Positions 44,353-54,265 of a stretch of 64,000 nt of DNA are shown here, piece after piece. The notes beneath the pieces were generated by a model. That model did no database searches and was not told where the DNA came from. It saw only the letters and a list, made by a program, of their open reading frames with translations. The stretch lies in assembly GCF_947502395.1 (NCBI RefSeq), contig NZ_CANMZM010000003.1, forward strand, positions 62,001 to 126,000. Direction: 5' to 3'. Source of the stretch: an uncultured Erythrobacter sp. (GTDB lineage: Bacteria > Pseudomonadota > Alphaproteobacteria > Sphingomonadales > Sphingomonadaceae). Made by a program: the position numbers and the translations under genes. Positions within the stretch are counted from its first letter, which is position 1; each line of letters begins with the position of its first letter.

Positions 44353-45108
44353 ATGACTGACCAAGCTTCCGACACCGTCTCTTTTGGCTATGAAGATGTG
44401 AGCCCTGAGGAAAAGACTCGCCGCGTGGGTCAGGTCTTCTCCAGCGTCGCCAAGAAATACGACATCATGAATGATGCGATGAGCTTCGGCATGCACCGCG
44501 GATGGAAGGACCGATTCGTCAAGCGCGTGAAGCCGCAGGCGGGTGAGAACATTCTCGATATGGCGGGCGGCACCGGTGACATTGCCTTTCGCATGGCCGA
44601 TCGCGGCGCGAATGTAACGGTTGCCGACATCAATCAAGAAATGTTGGACGTGGGCGCAGAGCGGGCAATGGAGCGTGATGAAGCGGAAGGCGCGGGCAGT
44701 CTCGTATTCTCCAACCAGAACGCTGAAGAGGTGACCTTTGCCTCCAACAGGTTCGATGCCTACACAATCGTTTTTGGCATCCGCAATGTGACTCATAAAG
44801 AGAATGCCTTGGAAGAAGCATTGCGTGTCCTCCGCCCCGGCGGGCGGTTCTATTGCATGGAGTTTTCGGTCACCGATTGGTCCGGTTTTCGCGAGATTTA
44901 CGATCTCTATTCGATGCATATTATGCCGCGCATGGGCCAGGTCATCGCTGGCGACACCGAAAGCTATCGCTACCTCGCTGAATCGATCCGCAAGTTTCCG
45001 CGTGCGGCTGAATTTGAAGCGATGATCAGAGGTGCCGGCTTTGTGAACACCAAGGCCGAGATAATTCTGGGCGGCGCGGTGGCTATTCATTCCGGGTGGA
45101 AGATCTAA
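44353..45108 (+). CDS. ubiE: Bifunctional demethylmenaquinone/ubiquinone methyltransferase UbiE
   Basis: 251 residues from the ATG at 44353 (M-T-D-Q-A-S); the longer frame runs through the repeat at 44278. SAM motif I is L-D-M-A-G-G-T-G-D-I-A-F, with Y-D-I-M-N-D-A-M-S-F-G-M-H-R and the C-terminal G-G-A-V-A-I-H-S-G-W-K. It C-methylates the ubiquinone ring. ubiB follows after 4 nt, as a ubiquinone pair. Confidence 0.95.
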   Translation: MTDQASDTVSFGYEDVSPEEKTRRVGQVFSSVAKKYDIMNDAMSFGMHRGWKDRFVKRVKPQAGENILDMAGGTGDIAFRMADRGANVTVADINQEMLDVGAERAMERDEAEGAGSLVFSNQNAEEVTFASNRFDAYTIVFGIRNVTHKENALEEALRVLRPGGRFYCMEFSVTDWSGFREIYDLYSMHIMPRMGQVIAGDTESYRYLAESIRKFPRAAEFEAMIRGAGFVNTKAEIILGGAVAIHSGWKI

Positions 45109-45112
45109 ACGG

Positions 45113-46684
45113 GTGACCTCTCCTGCAACGCATCTTTTCCGTCTTGCACGATGGGGTGTCACCCTTGCCCGCCGCCGCGCACTACTGGGGATTGAGGAAG
45201 ATCCCAATGCCCCGTCTCCGGTAAAGCGTTTGGCACGCTTAGCCCGGCTTGCAACACTGACTGGTAAGAGGGGTGAGCGGGACTATGCGGGGGCTTTCCG
45301 CGCGATTGGTCCTGCGGCGATCAAACTGGGGCAGTCGCTGGCCACGAGGCCCGATCTCGTGGGCGAAGAAGCCGCACACAATTTGCTGAGCCTTCAAGAT
45401 AATCTGCCGCCGGTTGATTTTGCGCTGATCAAAGAATCGATTGAGTCGAGCTTTGACCAACCGATGGAAGCGCTGTTTTCCGAAGTTGCCCCCGAGCCTG
45501 TCGGTGCTGCATCTATCGCTCAGGTGCATAAGGGTATCACGAGCGATGGACGTGATGTCGCGATCAAAGTGCTTCGCCCCGGCATTCGCGAAAAATTTGC
45601 CAAGGACATTCAAACTTACGAATGGGCGGCTGCTCACGTTGAAGTCATGGGTGAGGAGGCAAAGCGCCTGCGTCCGCGCGCGACCATCGCCAATTTCAAG
45701 CGCTGGACCAATTCAGAGCTCGACCTGCGCCGTGAGGCGGCTTCTGCGAGTGAGCTTGCCGAAGATATGTCGGGCGTCGACGGCTACAAAATCCCTGCCG
45801 TCGATTGGGACCGTACCAATGGCCGGGTGATGACCATCGAATGGGTCGATGGAATCAAGATTTCGAAGCGCGATGAGTTGTTGGCGGCTGGCCACGACCT
45901 TCACGCGCTCTCCGAAAAGCTCGTCATCAGCTTTCTGACCCAGGCGATCAGCGCCGGTTTCTTTCATGCCGACATGCACCAGGGGAACCTATTCGTGCAA
46001 AGCGACGGCACTATCGTCGCCATCGACTTTGGCATTATGGGGCGGATTGACCGGCGTGCGCGTCAGTGGCTTGCAGAAATCCTCTACGGTCTCACGACGG
46101 GCAATTACAAACGTGTCGCCGAGATACACTTTGAGGCGCAATATGTGCCCAGCCATCACTCGGTCCACGAGTTTGCAACCGCGCTGCGGGCGGTCGGTGA
46201 GCCGATGCGCGGCAAGCCGGTGAAGGAGCTGAGCGTCGGGCAAATGCTCGACGGGCTCTTCGCCATCACGCGCGATTTCGACATGCAGACTCAGCCGCAC
46301 CTACTGCTGCTGCAAAAGACCATGGTGATGGTCGAAGGGATCGCGACGCAGCTTAATCCCGACCTCAATATGTGGGACACTGCCGCGCCTTATGTGCGTG
46401 ATTGGATCCGCGATGAGTTGGGCCCGGAGGCGGCGGTGGCCGAGCGGCTTAAGGAAGACGCGCAGACATTTATGCGCTTGCCCGATCTTATCCGCCGGAT
46501 TGAAGACAGGTTCCCACCAAGAGGCGGTGCACCCGAGCAAGCGCCTTTGCCAGAAATCAAGCTTATGACCGATTTCGGTCAGGATGCCGCGCCCAAGTCA
46601 GGCGGTGGCTGGGTTGGTTACTTTGTGGCCGGGCTTGTGGGCGCAGGCGCGGTCTTGGCTGCGAGTATTGCTGGGGTAGTCTAG
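45113..46684 (+). CDS. ubiB: Ubiquinone biosynthesis kinase-like protein UbiB
   Basis: 523 residues from a GTG 4 nt after ubiE. The UbiB/ABC1 signature I-K-L-G-Q-S-L-A-T-R-P-D-L-V, the Ala-rich loop P-V-G-A-A-S-I-A-Q-V-H, V-A-I-K-V-L and A-I-D-F-G-I-M-G are present, and a membrane helix closes the protein (about 500-520). It aids assembly or release of ubiquinone intermediates using ATPase activity. Stop interlocks with the convergent gene in CTAG. Confidence 0.95.
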   Translation: MTSPATHLFRLARWGVTLARRRALLGIEEDPNAPSPVKRLARLARLATLTGKRGERDYAGAFRAIGPAAIKLGQSLATRPDLVGEEAAHNLLSLQDNLPPVDFALIKESIESSFDQPMEALFSEVAPEPVGAASIAQVHKGITSDGRDVAIKVLRPGIREKFAKDIQTYEWAAAHVEVMGEEAKRLRPRATIANFKRWTNSELDLRREAASASELAEDMSGVDGYKIPAVDWDRTNGRVMTIEWVDGIKISKRDELLAAGHDLHALSEKLVISFLTQAISAGFFHADMHQGNLFVQSDGTIVAIDFGIMGRIDRRARQWLAEILYGLTTGNYKRVAEIHFEAQYVPSHHSVHEFATALRAVGEPMRGKPVKELSVGQMLDGLFAITRDFDMQTQPHLLLLQKTMVMVEGIATQLNPDLNMWDTAAPYVRDWIRDELGPEAAVAERLKEDAQTFMRLPDLIRRIEDRFPPRGGAPEQAPLPEIKLMTDFGQDAAPKSGGGWVGYFVAGLVGAGAVLAASIAGVV

Positions 46685-47070
46685 TCGGAATTTGGCAGTG
46701 CCCGCGCGGCGGCGAGCGCCAAGACAGCTGTAAGCAGCTCAACCGCCATTGGCATCATCCAGCCTTCATAGTTGCCATCGACCAATAGACTGTAGCCGCG
46801 GATCAAGAACACCAAGCCCATAAGCGCGGCGCCTGTGTTCAGCAGGCTCGCATTGGCTTTCCATACGCCGATAATCAGGCACCCTGCGGTCACCCAAAAG
46901 AATGACGTGAAATCGGCTCTGATTGTAGAGAACCCTTGGGCCCCGGCGCTATCAACTTTGGCGATGCCAAAGTCTGCACCCGTCGCGACCGGATCGGTCA
47001 GAAACGAATAGCCGACAAAGATATAAAGCACACCCAGCAGAAAGAGCGACACACGCAAGATTACAGCCAA
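46681..47070 (-). CDS. DUF4345-like four-helix membrane protein
   Basis: 129 residues from a TTG at 47070, which follows AAGGGG; the longer frame adds 56 unconserved residues upstream. Four membrane helices are evident, with L-F-L-L-G-V-L-Y-I-F-V-G-Y and R-A-D-F-T-S-F-F-W-V-T-A-G between them; this resembles DUF4345, function unknown. It is convergent with ubiB, sharing CTAG, and divergent from coaBC. Confidence 0.7.
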   Translation of the reverse strand: MAVILRVSLFLLGVLYIFVGYSFLTDPVATGADFGIAKVDSAGAQGFSTIRADFTSFFWVTAGCLIIGVWKANASLLNTGAALMGLVFLIRGYSLLVDGNYEGWMMPMAVELLTAVLALAAARALPNSD

Positions 47071-47219
47071 AATTGATCCCCTTGTTTCCACCCCATTGAG
47101 GGCTTCACATAAGTGCAATCTTAACCATCGAAGCGCAAGGCTTTCAGGAGGCTTGGCGTAAGGGGCCAAGGCGGTTAGACGTGTGGCCAGCTTTGGAGTG
47201 TTAGGGAGTTGGAAGAGCT

Positions 47220-48941
47220 GTGAGCGGTGAGGGACCAAAGATTTTGCTGGTCGTGGGCGGCGGTATCGCAGCTTACAAATCGCTCGAGCTTGTGCGCCTT
47301 ATTCGCAAGGCGGGCGGCGATGTGACTTGTGTGGTCACCAAGGGTGGTCAGCAATTCGTGACCCCGATGTCGCTCGCGGCCTTGTCTGAGAACCAAGTCT
47401 ACACGTCACTGTTTGATCTCAAAAATGAAGTCGAGATGGGGCATATCGAATTGTCGCGCGAGGCCGATCTTTTGGTTGTATGTCCCGCGACGGCTGATTT
47501 GATGGCCAAGATGGCAGCCGGCGTTGCGGACGATCTGGCGACGACTTTGCTGCTCGCCACCAACAAACAAGTAATGGCGGTGCCAGCCATGAATGTGAAA
47601 ATGTGGGAGCACGCCTCCACTGTGCGCAATGTCGAGAAACTGCGCGAGAATGGCGTTACCGTCCTGCATCCGGATGAGGGCGCTATGGCTTGCGGTGAGT
47701 TTGGTTATGGCCGCTTGCCTGAGCCTCCTGCGATCTGGCGCGCGATTGCCGAACACTTCGGTATTGAAGTCGAAGAAGAAGCGCCAGTTTCTCCAACACT
47801 TCCACCCGCCGAAGTTGAAGCCATCGAGCCAGAGGACGACATTGAGGCTGTCACGATGGGCGGACTTGGCGGGCTGCTGTCACGTATTATCCCGCGCTCA
47901 ACCGAGAAACGCAGCGCTGAAGACATTGAAGCTGAGCTCGATGCGCTTGGCGAAGAAGAGGTCCCAGAGGAGTTCCTCGAAGAACTTCCCGAAGAGAATA
48001 TCGAATTCAACCCAGAGCTAGATGGGTCTCCGCTGGCGAAAAAAGGTGCTGGCAAGGCAGCGCCGCCGGTCGACCAGAATGCTATCAATCACGAGTTTGA
48101 TGATCGCCGACTGGCTCCTGATGAGGCTGAAGAGGGCCTGGCTGATAAAGCGTCTGATCTTGAAGAAGATGTGGACGACCTGCCCCCAGCCAGGATTGCG
48201 GCGAAGAAAGCTGCGCCTGCCAAGGTGGAGAGCATTGAGGCCGGTGAAGAGGAGATTGCCGGGATCATCGCCGATGCATCCTTCCAGCCTCTCAAAGGTC
48301 GCCACGTTCTTGTGACGGCTGGTCCTACCTGGGAATCGATCGATCCGGTGCGGTACATTGCCAACCGATCGAGCGGAAAGCAGGGTTTTGCGATTGCCGC
48401 CGCTGCCGCCGCTTTGGGCGCTGATGTGACGCTTGTTGCTGGACCTGTTTTCCTCAAGACACCGGCAGGTGTGAAGCGCGTTGACGTTGAAAGCGCGGAA
48501 GAAATGGCAAGTGCTGTCAAGCGGGCACTTCCTTGTGATGCGGCCGTCATGGTGGCTGCCGTCGCCGATTGGCGGCCCAAGGAGTATCGGGATGAGAAGA
48601 TCAAGAAGCGCGGCTCCGCGCCGCCTGCGCTTATGCTCACTGAGAACCCCGATATCCTCACCAATTTGGCAGCTGGAAAGAACCGTCCTGCTCTGGTTGT
48701 CGGCTTTGCTGCCGAAACCGAGGCCGTGATCGATCACGCCAAGCAGAAGCGCAAGCGTAAGGCGGCAGACTGGATTGTTGCCAATGACGTTTCGGGCGAA
48801 GTCATGGGCGGCGATGCCAATGCGGTGCATATTATCACCGGTGATGGGGTCGAGAGCCTCAAGGAAATGCCCAAGGGCGAGGTGGCTATGGCGCTGATGC
48901 AGCGCGTGGCCGACACATTCCAGGCGAAAGCGGCTGAATGA
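47220..48941 (+). CDS. coaBC: CoaBC, phosphopantothenoylcysteine decarboxylase/synthase with acidic linker
   Basis: 573 residues from a GTG after GGAAG; the E. coli protein is 406. CoaC residues are all placed as in E. coli: His75 (G-H-I-E-L), Asn125 (P-A-M-N) and Cys158. CoaB has [17 protein letters not shown] and A-A-V-A-D-W-R-P with K-I-K-K. Between them, about residues 184-357, runs a low-complexity, Glu/Asp-rich linker with Pro and Ala/Lys patches. It makes 4-phosphopantetheine for CoA. dut overlaps its stop. Confidence 0.93.
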   Translation: MSGEGPKILLVVGGGIAAYKSLELVRLIRKAGGDVTCVVTKGGQQFVTPMSLAALSENQVYTSLFDLKNEVEMGHIELSREADLLVVCPATADLMAKMAAGVADDLATTLLLATNKQVMAVPAMNVKMWEHASTVRNVEKLRENGVTVLHPDEGAMACGEFGYGRLPEPPAIWRAIAEHFGIEVEEEAPVSPTLPPAEVEAIEPEDDIEAVTMGGLGGLLSRIIPRSTEKRSAEDIEAELDALGEEEVPEEFLEELPEENIEFNPELDGSPLAKKGAGKAAPPVDQNAINHEFDDRRLAPDEAEEGLADKASDLEEDVDDLPPARIAAKKAAPAKVESIEAGEEEIAGIIADASFQPLKGRHVLVTAGPTWESIDPVRYIANRSSGKQGFAIAAAAAALGADVTLVAGPVFLKTPAGVKRVDVESAEEMASAVKRALPCDAAVMVAAVADWRPKEYRDEKIKKRGSAPPALMLTENPDILTNLAAGKNRPALVVGFAAETEAVIDHAKQKRKRKAADWIVANDVSGEVMGGDANAVHIITGDGVESLKEMPKGEVAMALMQRVADTFQAKAAE

Positions 48942-49396
48942 CCAAGACAATTGAGATTGAAGTGAAACGCCTGCCTCATGGTGAGGGGCTTCCCTTGCCT
49001 GCCTACGCAACTTCAGGCGCGGCAGGCATGGATGTGGTCTCGGCGGAGGATATCACGATTGCTCCTGGAGCACGCCATCCAGTCGCGACCGGGCTCTCTG
49101 TCGCGATCCCGTATGGCTATGAGATACAGGTACGCCCGCGTTCGGGCCTTGCCTTCAAGTACGGCATAACCGTTCCAAACACGCCGGGTACCATCGACAG
49201 CGATTATCGCGGTGAGCTCAAGGTGCTGCTGATCAACCACGGATCGGACGACTTCGCGATTGCGCGGGGAGATCGCGTTGCACAACTTGTCGTTTCACCC
49301 GTGACCCAAGGTATTTGGCAGGAAGTGAGCGAGCTTGATGCCACTGAGCGCGGTACAGGTGGTTTCGGTTCAACGGGCGGACACGCAAAGCTCTAA
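48938..49396 (+). CDS. dut: Deoxyuridine 5'-triphosphate nucleotidohydrolase
   Basis: 152 residues. The five dUTPase motifs are visible: [26 protein letters not shown] and the flexible [10 protein letters not shown]. The trimer hydrolyses dUTP to dUMP and keeps uracil out of DNA. Overlaps the coaBC stop (ATGA), so coupled. Confidence 0.96.
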   Translation: MTKTIEIEVKRLPHGEGLPLPAYATSGAAGMDVVSAEDITIAPGARHPVATGLSVAIPYGYEIQVRPRSGLAFKYGITVPNTPGTIDSDYRGELKVLLINHGSDDFAIARGDRVAQLVVSPVTQGIWQEVSELDATERGTGGFGSTGGHAKL

Positions 49397-49399
49397 AGG

Positions 49400-50368
49400 C
49401 TATTCTTCAGCAAATCGCAGAGTGGACGAATAACGGCTTTGAACCACTTCGCCATCGCTTCCGCGCGCGGGTTCAAACCGCGCTCGGTCGATCAGCAGAC
49501 GGCAAGCCTGGCGGTCGAAACGGCGGGAGCCTGTGCTTCCGTCGACTTCGCAACTCTCAGCTCGACCTTCTTCATCGACCAGTAGAGTGAAGCGCAATAG
49601 GCCTTGCCCGGAGCGGAATCCACGCGAGGGCCAAGGGAGCGAGTCGCTACTGCTTATCCATTGGCCCGGATTGATCGGACGGGCGGCCAAAGGCGTTGTA
49701 AGAGAGGGTGCTTCGACAGGTGGCGCAACGCTATTCTCTCTTATCCCTGGACGGGTGCGGGGCGAGGGCGTGGAAGGGGAAGAGGCAGTGGAAGACGCAT
49801 CGGCCACGGGTCGCGTCCGAGGCCTTTCCAGCTCGCGAGTATTTGTGCTGGCTAGTCGACGATACCAGGGGATATAACGCCATTGCTCGGCGCACTGCTT
49901 GAGAAGGCGAAAGCCTGCGGAGCTGGTCTTCAAGTCAATGCGCGCGACTTGGCTCCCACCGTGCAGGACACTCAAGAATTTGGCAGAACGGAACACCGCT
50001 TCTACATCTCTCGAGCCCGCCGACAAGGCGTAGCGATCTCCAGAGAGATAACCGGCAAAGCGCGTGTCATCGAACGCCCATTCCACATCGCCAACCATGC
50101 CGGTGAAAAACCGGCCAGAGCGGCGCTCGATTGCCAAAAGGCCAGCTCGGCCATCTTCCATACGGTACCGCAGCACGAACCGGGGGTCACCTGAAAGCCG
50201 CAACTCGCACGCGCGCGCGCCTTCATCCTGCACAATGATCCAGCGTCCTAGATTGACGAAGACCTCTTCCCGGCTTTGCTCGCGGCCTTGTTGCATGGCG
50301 CTGACTGGGGTGGCGGACAAGCCGCATACAGCTGCGCCGAGAGTGCAAAGAAGGGAGAGAGTTTTCAT
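49400..50368 (-). CDS. Secreted protein with C-terminal TonB-like domain
   Basis: 322 residues. A signal peptide (about 1-24), an unassigned N-domain with one Cys pair, a Pro/Ser/Thr/Arg-rich linker (about 185-245) and a C-terminal domain like TonB_C (L-L-R-F-T-L-L-V-D-E-E-G-R-A through F-D-R-Q-A-C and R-F-E-P-A-R). It has no membrane anchor, so it differs from TonB, which spans the inner membrane. Role unknown; TonB_C-like domains also bind peptidoglycan or outer membrane proteins. Confidence 0.7.
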   Translation of the reverse strand: MKTLSLLCTLGAAVCGLSATPVSAMQQGREQSREEVFVNLGRWIIVQDEGARACELRLSGDPRFVLRYRMEDGRAGLLAIERRSGRFFTGMVGDVEWAFDDTRFAGYLSGDRYALSAGSRDVEAVFRSAKFLSVLHGGSQVARIDLKTSSAGFRLLKQCAEQWRYIPWYRRLASTNTRELERPRTRPVADASSTASSPSTPSPRTRPGIRENSVAPPVEAPSLTTPLAARPINPGQWISSSDSLPWPSRGFRSGQGLLRFTLLVDEEGRAESCEVDGSTGSRRFDRQACRLLIDRARFEPARGSDGEVVQSRYSSTLRFAEE

Positions 50369-50426
50369 ACGCCCTTATGCCTAACAAGAATCATAATGGA
50401 CCCCACGCGAAAGCTTTCCACAATAC

Positions 50427-50459
50427 AAAAAGGCGGCGCTGATCCCTTCCGCCGCCTTT
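50427..50459 (-). terminator. Intrinsic terminator after DUF4136 gene
   Basis: GGCGGCG (50432-50438) pairs with CGCCGCC (50450-50456), and the minus-strand exit runs into five T (complement of 50427-50431). It lies 31 nt after the stop of the 50.5 kb gene. AAA/TTT flanks lengthen the stem. Confidence 0.75.
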
Positions 50460-50490
50460 CCGTCCCGTCCAAGGGTATGATCCGCATCTA

Positions 50491-51180
50491 TCAGTTGACC
50501 GGCTTTACGCTCTTTCCATCTTCACGAATGGTAATGCTCAAGGTCTCGCCCGAGTTCCCTGGGAAATCGGTGAAAATGGCATCAACCAGATTGGGCACAA
50601 GCGATTGTAAGCGATTAGAGCGCGAGGCGGCTTGAGCCTGACCTTCGAACAGTCGCTCTCCGGTTGCGGCATTGTCGATCTTCAATTCGATATCGCTTGT
50701 ATAAACGGTAAAGCTGCGGACTTCAGGGCCCGCGAGGAACGGATCGTAAAAGCCGAAAGCAAAGCCGCGTCGCAGACCAAATCCGCCAAACCTTCCAAAT
50801 CGGCCGTAAGGACCAAAGTGTGAGAAACCTGCATTGGTGGTGCGTACGCGTTCGCGTCCGTTGTCGACACCATAGTCAAACCGCACAAGCAGGTTGGCTA
50901 TTTCTGGCGTGGCGGCTTCTACATAGCCAAGCTTTGCCATTTCGGCGGCGACCAAATCGGCGTAAAGTGCAAACTCTAGCCCACCGGCCAATGCCGGATC
51001 ATCCGCTACAACTGCAAAGGTTTGTCCTTCCGGAGCAGGCAGTTGTGCCTGGAAGCGCGAGACATCGGCTTTGAAAGAGGACGCACAGGCAGCAAGGCCG
51101 AGCGCGAGGCCCGCTACAAGACCGAGACGCAAAAAGCGACTCACGAGAGGTGAACGCGAGGTCATATTAGAGAGGTTCAT
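50491..51180 (-). CDS. DUF4136 lipoprotein
   Basis: 229 residues from the ATG at 51178-51180. A signal peptide ends G-L-A-A-C (lipobox). The domain has F-A-V-V-A-D-D, L-V-A-A-E-M-A-K-L-G-Y, L-V-R-F-D-Y-G-V and a Phe/Gly/Arg-rich loop, then L-E-I-K-I-D-like strands. DUF4136 is found in envelope lipoproteins of unknown role. A distant relative sits at 17.2-17.8 kb. A terminator follows. Confidence 0.82.
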   Translation of the reverse strand: MNLSNMTSRSPLVSRFLRLGLVAGLALGLAACASSFKADVSRFQAQLPAPEGQTFAVVADDPALAGGLEFALYADLVAAEMAKLGYVEAATPEIANLLVRFDYGVDNGRERVRTTNAGFSHFGPYGRFGRFGGFGLRRGFAFGFYDPFLAGPEVRSFTVYTSDIELKIDNAATGERLFEGQAQAASRSNRLQSLVPNLVDAIFTDFPGNSGETLSITIREDGKSVKPVN

Positions 51181-51421
51181 GGCATATCCTTCACAAAATC
51201 GCCAGTGTGCAGCCTTGCAAAAAGGGTCCACGCTGAAGGTCGTCGCAAGGAGCTGGCGCGTATCGCCCTCGCTTATCGTCCAATCTCAAAGCGCCGGCTT
51301 CTCAAGAGAAGTCATTGGGCTATATACTTGGACGAAGACACCTATGTGCGGTCAGCCACTCGCGTAGTCGACATTACCCTTAGGGTCTGAACCAAGTTTG
51401 AACACAAGGCGAGGGTTCAAG

Positions 51422-52441
51422 CTACCCGCGCACGAGGCCAAGCGCCGTGTAGGTAGCATTCAGCGTGGGGATCCCGTGCTCGCGAGCCTGAGCTGCCCCG
51501 CGTGCAAGGATTGCATCAAGCGCCTCCTGGTCATCTTTCAATTCCATAAAACGTGCGTTGATAGGTCGCAGCGTTTCCACCAGCAGCTCCCCCAAGGCTG
51601 GCTTGAACGCGCCAAAGCCTTGCCCACCAAACTCCGCAAGGATGTCGCTAGTATTTGTGCCGGTCAGGGCACCGTAGATCCCGACAAGGTTCTTAGCTTC
51701 CGCGCGGTTATCCAGGCCCGCCTCTTCGCTTGGTAGCGGTTCTGGATCGGTCTTGGCCTTTTTGACTTTCTTCATGACCGTATCGGCGTCATCGGTGAGG
51801 CTGATGCGGCTCATCTCGGATGGGTCCGACTTGCTCATCTTCGCCGTGCCATCGCGAAGACTCATAATCCGGGCTGCTGCAGGAGGAATGTAGGGCTCTG
51901 GCAAGGTGAAGAGCGGCGCGTCCTCAGGGCAAAAGTCATTGTTGAACTTCTGCGCGATGTCCCGTGCCAGTTCCAAGTGCTGCTTCTGGTCTTCGCCTAC
52001 CGGCACATGGGTTGCTTGATACAGCAGTACATCTGCCGCTTGCAGCACAGGATAGGTAAAAAGCGCAACGCTCTGCCCTTCGCGGTTCTTGCCTGCCTTG
52101 TCCTTCCATTGCGTCATGCGGTTGAGCCACCCCATGCGCGCCGTGCCATTGAGGAGCCATTGGAGCTCAGCATGGGCAGGCACCTGGGCTTGGTTGAAGA
52201 GGACAGTTTTTGACGGGTTCACCCCGCAAGCAACCAGAGTTGCGACCATTTCTCGCGTGTTCTGGGATAGTTCATTCGGGTTATGCGGCTGGGACAGCGC
52301 GTGAAGGTCAGCAAGGAAGATAAAGCACTCACCGCCAGCAGCCTGTGCCTCGTCCTGTAGCTTCACATAGTTGACGATCGCGCCAAGGTAATTGCCAAGA
52401 TGCGGCTTTCCGGTGGGCTGGATGCCCGAAACAACTCTCAT
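51422..52441 (-). CDS. trpS: Tryptophanyl-tRNA synthetase
   Basis: 339 residues. The class I signatures are G-K-P-H-L-G-N-Y-L-G (HIGH-like) and K-M-S-K-S-D-P-S. It charges tRNA-Trp. Start M-R-V-V-S-G-I-Q-P-T-G is the family consensus. It lies 177 nt beyond murJ on the same strand and may share its transcript; no promoter is clear. Confidence 0.97.
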   Translation of the reverse strand: MRVVSGIQPTGKPHLGNYLGAIVNYVKLQDEAQAAGGECFIFLADLHALSQPHNPNELSQNTREMVATLVACGVNPSKTVLFNQAQVPAHAELQWLLNGTARMGWLNRMTQWKDKAGKNREGQSVALFTYPVLQAADVLLYQATHVPVGEDQKQHLELARDIAQKFNNDFCPEDAPLFTLPEPYIPPAAARIMSLRDGTAKMSKSDPSEMSRISLTDDADTVMKKVKKAKTDPEPLPSEEAGLDNRAEAKNLVGIYGALTGTNTSDILAEFGGQGFGAFKPALGELLVETLRPINARFMELKDDQEALDAILARGAAQAREHGIPTLNATYTALGLVRG

Positions 52442-52618
52442 TAGTTTAGTCTTTCTTCTGATAGGGTGTGGCTGTGGCTGCGCTTTCTAAAGCGTCAGAG
52501 CCATCGCCAGGCCGCCCGCCCGCGCACTGCGTAACGCAGCGGGGCTGAACGGTGAAAGAAGAATGGATCATTCATGCAATCGGCGCATAGCAGATGAGGG
52601 TAGAGGTGCAAGGCTGGC

Positions 52619-54196
52619 TCACTGCTTACGAGTGAGTTGAACAATGCGCTGCTTGTCGACCGCACCAAGAGTGAAGGCCAGTCCGAAATAGACCGCGCCG
52701 GCCGCTCCGACGAGGACACCTAGTGCTCCGAGACGTGCCAGCACTCCAGCAGCGTACCAATCGGCGAGGTAGGCATTCGCGTAGTACAATGACGCTCCCA
52801 TCCCGGCGGCGGCAAGCGCTTGCTTGGCGATACGGAAGAGCAGCAAAGCTGGCATGCGATAATGGTCGCGCAACGCCAATACAATCAGCAGAAAGGTGAC
52901 ATTGATCCACGCGCCTACAACACTGGCGAAAGCAACGCCGACCACGCCATAGGTGTCAAGGAAGAAGATGGCCGAGACGATGAACACGCCAAGAGCGATG
53001 AACGCGGCCACCACCGGGGTGCGCGTATCAGCGCGGGCATAGAAATTGGGCACCAGCACCTTCACCAGCACATAGGCTGGCAGGCCCAGCACCAGGGTTG
53101 CGAGGACCTCTCCGGTCACAGCCGCATCGGCAAGGTCAAAACGACCGCCTTGAAAGATCATCGTAACGAACGCCTCTGCACAGATCGCCAAAGCAACGGC
53201 GGCCGGAATGGTCAGCAGCATCGCCAACTCAATTGCATCCGATTGCAAACGGTCAGCACTTTCCTTGTCATCGCCGCCCACAAACTTGCTCAGCGAAGGC
53301 AGGATCGCAGTCGAGAGCGCAATCCCGATGATCCCGAGTGGCAGCTGATTCAGCCGGTCGGCATAGTTCATGTAGCTGACCGACCCATCTTCGAGCTGGT
53401 TGAGGAAATAGAGCTGCACCAGAGTGTTGATCTGATAGGCACCGCCACCAATCGCGGCGGGCAGTGCGATGATCGAAAGTCGCTTCACCTCCGGCGTGAT
53501 ACGCGGCCACAGTAGCTTGGGTCGAAAACCCTCAACCCGTACCCAATAATAGAGCCAGGCAAGCTGCATTACCCCCGCGCCCGTCACCGCCCACGCGATC
53601 CCATAAGCGACGTCAGTGACGCTAGCGTCGGTGGTTTGTGCATACCATTCGCCCGTCAACAAGGCTGCGATGAGGACAAGATTCAAGATGATCGGAAAAG
53701 ATGCACCTGGGGCAAAGCGCGAGACTGAATTGAGCATCCCAGTGAACAGCGTCACCAGGCTCACCAGGATTATGTAAGGGAACATGATCCGCGCAAAATC
53801 GACAGCAAGCGGAAAGGTCTTGCCGTCAATCGGCTTCTTAGAAAGCAGCCAGATCACCCCAGGCATGACGATTTCGAACACCGCCACCAGCGCGATCAGA
53901 ATAGGCAAGAATACACTCAGCACATCGGCGCTGAAGCTCTTGGCCTCCTCAAGTCCGGCTTCGGGGTCGTCATTCCCATGCAAGCGCTTCGAAAACATCG
54001 GCACAAACGCCGCTGAAAATGCCCCTTCCGCGAACAACCGGCGAAAGACATTGGGAATTATGAAGGCCTGAAACCACGCGTCGGTCACGCCATTCGCCCC
54101 AAGGACGCGCGCGAAGATCATCTCGCGCGCCATCCCAGCGATACGGCTGACAAGAGTGAGGGAACCAATGGTCCCCACGTTGCGCAACAGGCTCAT
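52619..54196 (-). CDS. murJ: Lipid II flippase MurJ (MviN)
   Basis: 525 residues with about 14 membrane helices. The start S-L-L-R-N-V-G-T-I-G-S-L-T-L-V-S-R-I-A-G and the F-R-R-L-F-A-E-G-A-F-S-A-A-F-V-P signature are MurJ hallmarks, with charged residues inside helices. It moves lipid II across the inner membrane for wall synthesis. Confidence 0.95.
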   Translation of the reverse strand: MSLLRNVGTIGSLTLVSRIAGMAREMIFARVLGANGVTDAWFQAFIIPNVFRRLFAEGAFSAAFVPMFSKRLHGNDDPEAGLEEAKSFSADVLSVFLPILIALVAVFEIVMPGVIWLLSKKPIDGKTFPLAVDFARIMFPYIILVSLVTLFTGMLNSVSRFAPGASFPIILNLVLIAALLTGEWYAQTTDASVTDVAYGIAWAVTGAGVMQLAWLYYWVRVEGFRPKLLWPRITPEVKRLSIIALPAAIGGGAYQINTLVQLYFLNQLEDGSVSYMNYADRLNQLPLGIIGIALSTAILPSLSKFVGGDDKESADRLQSDAIELAMLLTIPAAVALAICAEAFVTMIFQGGRFDLADAAVTGEVLATLVLGLPAYVLVKVLVPNFYARADTRTPVVAAFIALGVFIVSAIFFLDTYGVVGVAFASVVGAWINVTFLLIVLALRDHYRMPALLLFRIAKQALAAAGMGASLYYANAYLADWYAAGVLARLGALGVLVGAAGAVYFGLAFTLGAVDKQRIVQLTRKQ

Positions 54197-54265
54197 ACGT
54201 CAAGCTTATGCGATCCGCCTCATCTCATGGCAAGGTGGCCAGACCGGGCATGCCCGATGAAATGT

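Noticed and set aside
48018..49010. 330-codon minus-strand frame in coaBC/dut
   Set aside because: Antisense of two intact enzymes; no family match.
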